Shown: positions 34,036-44,655 of the stretch, in pieces
Layout: each line of letters begins with the position of its first letter
How positions within the stretch are numbered: position 1 is the first letter of the stretch
NCBI GenBank assembly: GCA_036927565.1
Contig: JAYESD010000005.1
Span: forward strand, 9,330,565 to 9,394,564
Origin: Tuctoria greenei
Lineage: Eukaryota; Streptophyta; Magnoliopsida; Poales; Poaceae
Reading direction: 5' to 3'
Length of the DNA: 64,000 bases
The notes under the pieces: generated by a model
Seen by the model: the letters and a program-made list of their open reading frames with translations, nothing else
Databases searched by the model: none
What the model was told of the DNA's origin: nothing
Position numbers and translations under genes: made by a program

Positions 34036-35230
34036 ATAAACATATTTTTTTCGCACTTTGTCGAAGCTTAGTTGGACGATTTTCTTGCCACAAAAGCGTG
34101 ACAAAACTACTCTTAGTCATCTTAGGTAAGATTGTGTGGTAGACTTAGTTAGCAATAAACATTTCCTAAAAGTTCTAGTAACAGTAGATAAGGTTCCACT
34201 TCCGCTTCAGGCCTTATTTTGGATAGAGGAGAATAATACTCTCCATTTGACGTGGATTGATCGGGATTGAGGTAAAAATTAGTTCATTTTCCATTTCATT
34301 CCACTCTAATGTGAGTGGATTCATTATACCCAAACAATCCCTCATGCAATAGCTTAGCCTCCCTCGCAAAAAAAAAGAACAATAACTTAGCCTTCTCGGT
34401 CAAATGTCTAAAGGGAGGGAACAGGCTGCGGCCCTGATGGCCAGCGCGCACGGGTTGCGCCAGCGCCGCGAGAGATCGATCCCGGTGTTCATCTCTACTT
34501 CTTAATGAATTGGCAGTGCTCTTGTCTAAGATATTCGGATCATGTCTTAGAAAAATGTAAGAGAAAAAAAAAAGAAGCCCAATTTTTTATCTAGTGACGT
34601 CAAAAGCAGAGTGGAACGAACTACAAAAGTTAAGATGGTAGAGTAAATAGATGAAAGTGTGTGTTCAGTCCCGATGTTGATTGGGGCTTGTCTCACGTCA
34701 CCCATTTACTAGTACACATGGTCTTCATTCCTTGATATTTTTAATCAGTTCCTGATTTCACATGCTCTTCGTTCGTTGATATTTTTAATCAGTTCCTGAT
34801 TTCCATGTTCTGTTTGCAGCATATTTTGACCGATGCTGTGGAGTTTGAACCGATGCTATCACATCCATATCGCTCAATACAATATGTGTATTCACTTAAG
34901 TAATTAGTGCCGTTTTAGGCGAAAGAAGAATATGTAAGAAACAGTTCAATGCTCCCTGGCTTAACAGACAAAATTGACCAAGAGGGTGCGTGTGGATATA
35001 CTTGACGATTGGAAACAAGCTGTTAGCCAACTTGATATCAAACACCACAGAATCGATTTGAAATCCAGAAATAAAGGATTTGAAATATCAACGCCTACAT
35101 GGAGCTAGCAGAAGGTGGCAGTAGGTGAAGTACCCATGGCATATGCATACATACGATCCTGTCATCACTTTGCCAAAAGTACCCGACTTTATATGGTCCC
35201 TACCCGTTCCTTTCCCCATTCAAGGTCTAC
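34036..35230. other. Intergenic AT-rich region
   Basis: No gene is recognised. The only clear structure is a 44-bp tandem duplication at about 34716-34803, with both units ending in TTTTTAATCAGTTCCTGATTT. Confidence 0.5.
34716..34803. repeat. Two-copy 44-bp tandem duplication
   Basis: Two consecutive units share TTGATATTTTTAATCAGTTC, with the repeated part starting at 34732 and 34776. It is probably a simple replication-slippage product. Confidence 0.75.
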
Positions 35231-37200
35231 CTCATATGTGACGTCCCGGTGAAAAGCCATGGATGACCTTGCATTCTGCATGTCATCGCCATGCATGCAT
35301 GTCCCATTTCCTTAGACTGGAGCAGAGCTACGACGCCGGGCGCAAGCTCCACAATCCGCGGCTCGAGTACTGGTGTCAACAAAGACGAATGGCAAAAGGC
35401 TACGAGAGTGAGAGAGATGCCCTGACTGACCAGCTGGCCGCGACGATTTGTCAGTATCAAGCTCTCCGTCCCTAGGGCGCCCCCGGGCACGAGAAAATCG
35501 CCCGGTTACGCGCATCCGACGCAGAAGTAGCTTGCCCCATGCATGGTCTAGTGGCGTAGCCTGTGCGCCTCCTCTGCTAGCTGCTGCTTCTCTTCTCTGC
35601 TGCCCGCGTTCAGCGAGGAAAAGCCTCTCTCCCCATCGTCTGGAAAACCGGGTGCATGCCGGACGGCCGGTTCAGTGCGTGCATGTCGATCCGGCGACCT
35701 CTCTCGCGATCTATCGGCTATGATCCAACAAGACGTGGATCTGCTGAACCAAGGCCAGCAGCGGGTGAGATCAGCTAATCATCAGGTGCTGCAAATTGTT
35801 CATCATCAGGCGCACAGATCACTGCGTGCACGGGACAGGCCAGCCGGGTCTGAAGCTCTGAGCGATCTCTCTCGATCAGCGGCCTACTGTTTCGCCCAAG
35901 GAGCGCGCGCGGCTGTAGCGGCCTGTAGCCGCCGGCGCAGGTGGCCAGCTTGCAAAAAAAATCGTACGCTTCCACTAGCTAGCACCACCAAACCTGGCTG
36001 AAAAGCCTCTGAAATCCACATGCATGGTTTGGGCTTGTCTTTCTTGATCTTCATCGGCCTCATCAGCCTGTGCAACAGTGCAAGCTATAATTTAGATATG
36101 TGTATAGGCCCTTCTGCTACGTTTTGGTCTCTTGCATACGCGCACCTATGCATTCAGGTGTGGCATTATTTTTTTTCCTTCTAGCTTCTTGTTCTTGCTT
36201 GCATGCATGATTTCATATGGCTAGCCAGTTCACGAAAGGTGTGCTTGCATTTTGTTGCGTATACGTGATGCAGAAACATTGGCAGAAATTCTTGAAATGT
36301 CTAAATGGTAGTACATCAGCAAGTCAGCAGCGATAAAACATAGCTTCTACAGTCACTGTCCATAGCCAAAACATGGTTGTAGCATATCTGTAGCATCACG
36401 TACTGTGCATTCGTACAACCACACAGTGTGCGCAAACAGTCTGCCATCTTCTGCCATGGAGAATGTGGTATGAGACGGCATCCACGTATTGTGCATTCGC
36501 CGTAGCATATCAGGCATCTAAAATGAAGAAGAAAGCTGCGTGCAGTGTCCGGAGGAACATGCTAATGTGCACAAACATGGTATGCATGATTTACATGTCA
36601 TTCGCTGTAAACCTGTTGTGTAATTTATATTTAGCATAATTGCGTAGCATAATTTAAACAGGAATGCTATTTTTCAATTGCCAGAAATCAAGAAAATTTT
36701 CAGGCGACTGTTGGAGCAGCTTTGAGATTCGTGCACAGTCAACATATCTTCTTCTTCCTACCCTAATCCCCTTCCCCGATTCATTCCCGATGGGCGGCGG
36801 CGGTTCTCCGGCACGCTCCCGACGACGCCGCGGCACACCGACGACGACGGCGTGGCACCCGGCAACGGCGGAACGGAAGCGGCAGCGCGCGGCTCGCGAC
36901 GGCGGCCGCAGTTCGTGGCTTGCGACGACGGCGGCACCGCCAGAGCTCGCGGCGCCAACGCCGCCGGCTGCGAGATCTGAAGAAGATGATTAAAGTATTT
37001 TTAATTGTTAATATGTAATTGTAACTTCGTAATTGTAAGGATTATGTTAATTGTAAAATAGTCAAATAAAAATTTGTAATTGATTAACCTATAAAATTAA
37101 AAGTTAATGATTAATTACAAGATTAGTGCTTAATGACAATAATTAGCCACTAATGATCTGGTGCATTAATGATCCCGTGCCTGTAATTTTCTTAAATTTC
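35231..37200. other. Intergenic region with short open frames only
   Basis: Several frames of 60-110 codons overlap on both strands, mainly in GC-rich patches (35270-36000 and 36780-36990). None shows a domain or a consistent coding bias that I can recognise. The 36664-36993 frame is serine/arginine/alanine-rich low complexity. I do not call a gene here. Confidence 0.5.
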
Positions 37201-37315
37201 ATGCACCTCCCTAATTTAAAACCTCAGGCCAGGCTAATTATTGTACCGAGCCAGGCTCATCCGGTGCCTTAATGAGCCCGTGCTCTCTTGTACCGAGCCA
37301 GGCTCGCTGGCAGCT

Positions 37316-38011
37316 TCTGCATGTGCAAGCAACCAAACGCTAGGCCCAGTCAGAATGGAGAAGCGGCAGTTGTTGGGCCCAAGCCGTCCCCGTGCACGGG
37401 CTAGAATACTAGAAGGCCGAATTCATCATCTTTTCGTAACAATTATTAGCCCATTTAAGTCTCTGGTTCGGCTCTGGAATTTTTTTTCATTTTGACATTA
37501 TTTTTAATCATTTAATATTTATAGATCATGGAATTTTCTTTTACCAAAATAGCCACTAATGGCACATCGTGGACGACTAAAAAATATGACTCGAAGTCAC
37601 AGTCTCATGAGTAAGATTAACACATTCTACCAACTGAACTAGACAAGTTATTTGTTTATATAGATAATTTTATTATATTTAACGTAGACTTGAAGTTTGA
37701 AATCCAGACTCCGAACATATAAATTTGAATTTAAAATTTCAACAAATTTTGAAACTGGCCTGCTGCATGTGCGGGCAACCAAACGCTGGACTGCTGCATG
37801 GGCCTCCCGCAGGCCGAGAGACTCGATTTCGACAAGATTCCCAGCAAGAAGCCACATCTGTGTGAAGTTGCACCCAGCTCTTTTTGGGCCCAGTAAGAAT
37901 GGAGAAGCGGTGAATGTTGGGCCTAAAGCGCCCCCGCGAACGGGCAAGAATAAGAGAAGGCCCAATTCATCATCTCGTCAGTAACAATCGTTAGCCCATT
38001 TAGGTCTCTGG
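37316..38011. repeat. Direct duplication upstream of the GH5 gene
   Basis: 37316-37480 and 37763-38011 share a run of matches: the CAACCAAACGCT block, GAATGGAGAAGCGG, a GGCC-rich centre, GGCC(G/C)AATTCATCATCT and TTAGCCCATTTA(A/G)GTCTCTGG. The copies are separated by about 280 bp. The second copy ends about 460 bp before the GH5 start codon, so it may be duplicated promoter-proximal DNA. Confidence 0.7.
37587..37647 (-). other. tRNA-like fragment, possible SINE head
   Basis: On the minus strand there is a polymerase III A-box-like CTAGTTCAGTTGGTAG and, about 35 bp on, a B-box-like GACTTCGAGTC, spaced as in tRNA genes. The stems are too degenerate for a functional tRNA. It lies between the two copies of the duplication. 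Confidence 0.4.
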
Positions 38012-39846
38012 TTTCCGTTCTGATCACGGCTCAGCTCTTCGCTGCTCCTCTCACGCTCAAGTCCCGAGCAGTGTACCACTGAAGTCTGAACTGTGCAAGT
38101 GTGCATCACCGGAGCGCGATGGACACTCTTGCCGGTTGCCACCACCCCACCACCACCATCAGCAGCCTCGGAGAAAAGTGGTCAGCCAAGAAAGTGATCA
38201 GCCACTGCTCCCTGCCGATGCCGGCGAGGTGCTCGTTTGCGTCGCTATGCTTCTTTAGTTCTTTGGCATGGACTTAGCGATAAGGAAGGTATCGGCATGG
38301 CAAAATCGCAAAAGGCAGAGGTTCCTGTCGTCCCAGGGCGCGCCACGTCGGTCTCGGTTGTCACCGCCGATGGGCTTGGAATCTCCTGTCGGTTTCCTCG
38401 TATACAAGTGGCCCTGCCGCCGTGTCAGTCCGGGCGCGCGCCGCCTGTTCGACGCATTGCCCGCTTGAGATGATGAGGTTCCCTCGCGCTGATCTCTTCA
38501 TCGTTGGGTTCCTCTCCGCGCTCCAGCTGGCACGTTCGTCGACAGGTGATCGTTCTTGACTGGCGCTCTTGTGGTAGCCCAAGTTTGCTCTTACCTGCTT
38601 CTTTGTGATCAGTTAGCTGTTCGACCGCACTTCACGGTTATGGATTTGTGTGTTTGTCCTGCGCAGATGCTGATTTCCCAAAGGTCAGGGCGGTGGATTT
38701 GGGAGGCTGGCTGGTAGTGGAGGGCTGGATCAAGCCCTCCTTGTTTGACGGAATTACAAATGGGGACATGCTTGTAGGATTAGTATTTCATAAGCTCATG
38801 TCGTAGCCAATGCTGAGCCTTTTTTGTGCTTTTTTTTTCTCATGACAATATCGGCTTTGCTTCAGGATGGCACGCAAGTGCAGCTCAAGTCAGTTGGGCT
38901 CCAGAAGTACGTGAGTGCTGGTGGCGGTGGCGGTGGCAACGTGATGGTTAATCAGGATGTCGCTTCTTCATGGGAGACCTTCAAGGTGTGTAGTCTGCCC
39001 GTTGCTGTTACTTCTAGAACCGTGAAATGAAATGGAAAGAAACAGAAAGTGCTAAATGCAACAATTTCTTCAATTTATATTTTAACCTGTTCTCATGGGT
39101 ATTAGTTTACCCCTGTTGTTTTTTACCAGTGTACAGACATGTGTAATTTTCTTCAATTTCTTGTCAGCTGTGGAGAATTTCTACCAGTACATTTCAGTTC
39201 CGCAGCTTGAAAGGTGAGTTTTTGACAGTGAGTGATGGACTTGTGATCTCGGCAACATCAAATTCACCAGGGGACTCTGAAACATTTAACATTGAAAGGA
39301 ACTATACGATGCTTCATATCAGGCTTTTAAATGGGAGCTATCTGCAGGTGTTACTCTTGCTCTCAATACCATTCTGTTGAATGACAACGCCATGCCTGTT
39401 ATTCTAATCTTTCTTATGAAATCAGAACTTACCAGCTTAACCTGAGAAATGTCGGGGAAAGTTGACATATACTACATTATTCAGGTCACAAACGATAGCC
39501 AGCTTACATCAAATTACCCTTCACAACCAGGATGGGATAATGGTATGGTAACATTTGAGATGACAACTGTTGCCAATAATTTGCATGGCGATTACCAGCT
39601 TGCCAATGGTTATGGACCTGAGCAGGCAAAGACAGTCTTGACAGTAAGTTCCAAAATTCAGAGTTTTGTCATTTCCTTCTTGTTTGCAGTGGGCAATTTC
39701 TCTTTCCTTAGTATATTCCTTTTCTCATTTGTGCTTTACGCAATATGCAGAAACACTGGAAGAGCTTTGTGACCGGAAGTGATTTCTCCTTTCTGTCACA
39801 AAATGGTATAAATGCAGTCAGGATTCCACTATTCCAGTTGGATGGT

Positions 39847-42800
39847 TGTAACACCCAATATTTCAAAAATTTGAAATAAAGGGATTTGAATTAGGAGTGC
39901 ATCATGCATTTGCCTTTGATTTAAAAATTCAATTTCAAAATGCGCTAGAATTCGTTTGAAATTTGAAAAGAAATTCAAATTGTATAAAGAAATGAAATAG
40001 AAAAGAGAAAGGCAAAATAAAAAGGGAAAAACCGCCGCATGGGCCCTAATCCTACCCCGACCCACTTCCTTCCCTCTTTCCCTCCCCCTTTTCTTTTCTC
40101 CCTGCCGGCCCAAAGCCCAGCCGCCCCTTTCCTTCCCCTCTCCCTTTCTCTGCGCGTGGACCCCGCCTGTCGGACCTCCCTTCCTCCTCCCGTCGCGCGC
40201 CCGACAGTTGCCCCGCCGATCTCGCCCCGGGTTCAAAATTGCCGGCAAGGAAATCAATGAATTAATGGCCCCGGTCGCCTTCCTTCGAGGGGAAATCCCT
40301 TTCCATGCTTCGCCGCCCCCGCCCCCCTATAAATACCGGTCGGTGCCCCCGTTTCTCCCCACCCCGAGCTCGAAACCCTAGCCGCCGTGCTAAGGTAATG
40401 GTGCCGCCGTTCTCGTCACTCTACCCGATGCCTCTCCTCGATTCCTTGCTCATATTGTTCGCCGTGTCCATAGGTACTCGCCTGACATCTTCACTTGGGG
40501 ACTTCGTTGCTGCAACTCCGATCCCGACGAGCTCCACCGAGGACCCCCGCCGTTCACCGTCGCTGACGCCTCTTCGTCCGATTGCAAGTCCCGAAACCCC
40601 CCTAGGTGAGCGCGCGATGCCCCTCTCCTTCGTTTGGTGTGAAGAACGCTCGAGATAGACGTCGATTTGGCCGTTCGGCCATCGTCGGCGAGGCTCCGCC
40701 GCCGTGCGCCGTTGGGTCTGGCGCGCGCGCCGCCATGCACTGGGTGTGCGTCGCCCCTGGGGCGACGTGGCCCGATCTCGGTCGCCCATCTAGGGCCGAC
40801 GACCGAGATTAGAAGGGGCGTACCCCTTCGCGTGTTTTAAATCCGGGCCGCCCGCGTTAGATCTAACGGCCCATATTCAAATATGTTTAACCGTTGGCCA
40901 TTTTGCACGTAGCCCCCTGCGCGAATTTAAATTAATTACACCGAGGTCTTGTACTTTATGAACTAGCCCCTGGACTTCAATTAATTTATGTCAGCACTGT
41001 TAAAATGTATAAATATGGTATTTTAGCCCCTATTTTCACAATTAATTATGTTTTTAGCCTCTATAAAATCATAAGTTTGCACTCTCTTTTTACACAAATT
41101 ATTTAGGGATATTATTTGATTAACATTTTCTAGTTTGCTTACACCAAAATATTCTATTTAAATTGTTGTGGCATGCTGCATAATATTATTATTTATGTTC
41201 TGAGCTAGGGAAATTATAATAAACTCATGCAAGGCTCTAAAATGAAGATAAAATGCCATGAATTGTAAATCCACACCAATGTCCACTAAAACCCAAACTT
41301 CAACTCACATCACTAATTAAAATTATAACTAAGGACATAGTAATGGCGATGTAATTGCGTAGGTTTTCTTTTGTGATTGTTTATTTGTGATGTGTCTATG
41401 TTTTCTTGCTCCTTATTTTGTGTCGCTATTTTTCATTCCACATGCGATGACGTATTTAGAGTCGGTTCTCGAGCCGGCCCACGACCTTCAGGACTACCCC
41501 TTCTACGACCCACACTCCCAGGAAGGCAAGTTCCTTGACTATTTTGCACCTGTTTTACTAAGTTTTAGTTAGTCGCATGCTTAATAAATTGAATCCTATT
41601 TAACTTCACCCTTCCATATAATTCCTTGTCACCGGGTTGGTCTGGGTATATTTTATTGTTACTTTCACGCTTAGTCATGCTTAGTATTGGGAGGGAAATT
41701 CTCTACATACATGTTATACTATTAATTGTTGTGATCATTTATTGAGATGTGGTGAGTTGAATTGTAGTGGATAGGAATCTGGCGGGTTGGTTTGTTTGGT
41801 ATGGTGCAGTACGCACGAGACCCGGGTTTTGGGGAATGAATCTTGCCGGATTCTAAGGACCGGTTTATGGAGGAAGCCACTAAGCTTTGTAGTATCGCTA
41901 CAAGACTGAGTATGGGGCAGCTTGGTCGATTAATTATGTCTCTCCCGGCATAGTATTAGTGATTAGATAGTGCGGGGAATTGTTTCAGGGTGTACTGTCT
42001 TGGGATCCGCATGGCTCAAGAGGGGGCAACTGGGGTGTTGAGTCGTGGTTTAACGGCTCACACTTTTGTACAGGAGTGAAACCTCAGTGGGCTAGTACGC
42101 GTCGGGAGAATCTTTTGTAAAGACCTCGTAGTGATCTCCTGGCCCCACACCAAAAGAAGTGTGCAATGTGGTTCGTGACCACAGGCATCAGGAAGGTTTA
42201 CTTAGTCCACCTGGCAACAGGGGATGAAATCACGACTTATGGGTAAAGGGTACATTCTCTTCAGAGATTTAGAAACTGTCATGACAGCCGTGCTCACGGA
42301 CAAGAGCGGCTTGGTGTCCAATTCATAATTAGTCAATGATTCGGAATGGTGGTTTGGTTGGTTGGGACTTGGATTACAAATAGGTTATGGTTGGGTTCAT
42401 ACACTTAGATGTAGATGCTAATGAAAGCTAAGGATAGGATGTAATGCTATAGTGCTTAACCTAAAGTTGGCATTCCTTTCTAAAAACCCACATGTCATCT
42501 CTTCCCCACTTGCTGAGTACTGTTGGTACTCAAACTTGCTTGTTGCTTATCTTTCCCCAGTCTACAACGGAGAAGAGGTGGAGAATGAAGACTTCCACGC
42601 TGATCCGGAAGAGACGTTCTAGGCTGGTGCAACCCCCGGGCAACGCCTGTGCATGGAGTCACACTAGTTTACTTTTTCCGCTGCTTTACTTTGTAATCTT
42701 ATTTTAGACCTACGGTTATTGTAAGACATTTATGTATTCGAACATGACTTGTAATAAATGATGTTACACTTTCGTCTACACATGTATGATGTGAACCGAT

Positions 42801-42853
42801 CCTGGCATACATGTGGAAGCCATCCGGTTGTCTTGTTGGGACCGAGTGTGACA
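39847..42853 (+). repeat. 5' LTR of element D
   Basis: The LTR starts TGTAACAC and ends GTGTGACA, an imperfect terminal inverted repeat, and is followed by the primer site at 42857-42868. A TATA box (TATAAATA) lies at 40328-40335 in a CT-rich, GC-rich promoter-like region. The rest is non-coding, and short frames in it are not genes. Confidence 0.82.
40328..40335 (+). promoter_or_regulatory. TATA box of element D LTR
   Basis: TATAAATA preceded by a C-rich tract and followed about 45 bp later by AAACCCTAG, a common plant 5'-leader motif. Confidence 0.6.
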
Positions 42854-42856
42854 AAG

Positions 42857-42868
42857 TGGTATCAGAGC
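42857..42868 (+). other. Primer binding site of element D
   Basis: TGGTATCAGAGC, three bases after the LTR end, complementary to the 3' end of plant initiator Met tRNA. Confidence 0.82.
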
Positions 42869-43041
42869 CGTGTTGCCCGTAGGACGCAAGCCTAGGTAGA
42901 AAAGGATGACTTAAGGACCCTACTATATTCTAAAAAGTAATTTATAAAGTTGCTTTGTATTCCCTACCTTGTCTACTTGTTTTATTTACTCCTTTATTTA
43001 TATGTTTTGTTACTGACACTCTCCTGTTTCAAAATTTGTAG

Positions 43042-43902
43042 ATGGCCCGCACCAAGACGACCCCTCGTAAGTCGACTGGTGGACTTGTGCCCCCGCGTAG
43101 GCTGGCCAGTCGCTCTCCAGCCATCGATCCCCGTCGCCTCGTTGTGGCCCGTTCTGACGGTAGGGCCGCAGGACGCCTGCGACTTCGTCTCCTGTCCATA
43201 CTCTGTGAGGCTGGCTACCGTCACCACAACCTCTTGCTCTCCTACCACACCACTGGAGTGCAGCACACAGGCAGGAAGGAGTGGAACTGCAAGATCTACA
43301 TCTACTACGGCGACGAGTTGGTGAAGACCCACATCAATCCTGCTTGGAGTAGCTCCCGTCGATATGCGGAGCAGGATGCTAGCTGGGAAGCAACTACCTT
43401 TTGGAGTCACGCCTACCGTTTTCGTCTGGAGGACACGGTGCACGCCTTCGTTCCGCAGCGTCCCAGTGGCACTGCGGGCTTCGTCTCCAGACACGTTGCG
43501 TGACCCCTGCACCTTCCACAGTCTCGTCAGACTGTTGACGACGTGGCACAACTCAGTGCCCGACTTCAGAGGGCGCAATAGGAGATTCAAGATGGTTGTG
43601 ACCTCGCCCAGCGCCAAAAGGCGGTGATCAGGAGGTATTGCCGGATCACTGATGAGGACCCGGACGACTACGCGTCTGACACTTCGACGTGGACCCCGGA
43701 CTCTCCAGACCGTCGTGACGGCCAGCGTGGGTCGTCTTCTGAGGAGTCTTCTGGCGAGGAGCCGTCCAGCGAGACGTCTGCCGCTCCACCACCGCCTGCT
43801 GCCTCACCACCACATGGCCCCGAGGACAACGACGAGGACCTTGACGAAGACCCCGACGAGGACGATGAGGACCCGAAGGAGTTCCCGCTTGACGACGAGT
43901 AG
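43042..43902 (+). pseudogene. Extra ORF of element D with a histone H3-like N-terminus and acidic C-terminus
   Basis: The frame starts at ATG 43042 and, apart from two in-frame stops (TGA 43501-43503 and TAG at about 43579), runs to TAG at 43900-43902, 286 codons in all. Both stops fit C-to-T changes of Arg or Gln codons. The first residues, MARTKTTPRKSTGG, match the H3 tail at 11 of 13 positions after Met, keeping the K4, R8, K9 and S10 equivalents; a proline/arginine-rich stretch and LAS(R) follow. Residues ~50-150 look like a compact alpha/beta domain (KEWNCKIYIYYGDELV). A heptad-like segment precedes a tail of mostly D and E. It lies between primer site and gag. I know no named family for the whole protein; chromatin-related action is inference. 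Confidence 0.7.
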
Positions 43903-44219
43903 TCCTCGACCTATGCCACGACTCAAGGATAGACACACCCCCAATTAGTTAAATAAGAGCGATGTAGACGTACTCGTGTGACCTTGAGTTGTGTTATATC
44001 TTTCATGATTTCCTCTTGGTGTGTTGTGTGAGTTGTGGAACGCCTGGGCGACTTGTCCACAACCGCACCCTTTTGATACTTCCTTAATTAGTGAGCTATT
44101 AATAAAGAATTTTCATATATACTCGTGTTTGTTGTGATTCTTGCATATAGTAAGGGTATCATATAGTAGTCTTCCACTAGTTATAGTAGTACCTAAGACT
44201 ATATTCTCTTCATACTCAG

Positions 44220-44655
44220 ATGGCAGGCAGGGGAAGAGGCTGTGGTCGTGGCCGTGGTATGCCCCTCGGTGATGATGAAGTTGGATTTCAGCTACCACAA
44301 TGGAATGGGAGAGGTGCCCGTGGAGCACCTGCAATGAATCATATGCAGCAAATGATGACCATGCAGATGCAGATGATGCAAAATTTAACACAAGTGGTGG
44401 CCAACATGCAGCAAGCCCAGCAAGCGCCTCCACCCCCGCCATCAAATCAGCCCCAACCACAGCCAGCACCAGGACCCCGATCCCACATGAGAGATTTTCT
44501 CAACACCCATCCACCCACCTTTGCCACTGCTAGTGAGCCAATGGATGCCGACGATTGGCTGAGAACAGTTGAGAGCAAGCTGAGAATTATCCAATGTGAA
44601 GGAAGGGAGAAGGTATTGTTAGCCTCGCACCAACTCCAGAGACCTGCAGCCGATT
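44220..44655 (+). pseudogene. Gag N-terminus of element D (truncated)
   Basis: ATG 44220 starts MAGRGRGCGRGRG, a glycine/arginine-rich RNA-binding-like start, followed by a methionine/glutamine-rich stretch (MNHMQQMMTMQMQMM) and the beginning of the gypsy gag domain (FATASEPMDADDWLRTVESK, VLLASHQLQRPAAD). It is cut there by the element breakpoint, and the last codons of the frame are host exon sequence. The ATG directly follows a splice-acceptor-like CTCTTCATACTCAG. Confidence 0.8.

Larger units (their letters stand above)
39847..44655 (+). mobile_element. Long-LTR Ty3/gypsy fragment (Tekay/Del-like), element D
   Basis: The fragment comprises a ~3.0-kb LTR, an initiator-Met-type primer site, an extra ORF and the start of gag. 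It breaks off inside gag at ADY, where host exon sequence resumes. Protease, RT, integrase and the 3' LTR are absent. The very long LTR with this primer site fits chromovirus elements of the Tekay/Del type, but no integrase chromodomain is available to confirm this. Confidence 0.8.

Noticed and set aside
35231..36060. Possible host gene in GC-rich DNA
   Set aside because: Several short frames overlap on both strands; no domain, splice structure or start context stood out.
37587..37647. Functional tRNA gene
   Set aside because: A- and B-box-like parts exist, but acceptor and anticodon stems do not pair; a degenerate fragment is more likely.
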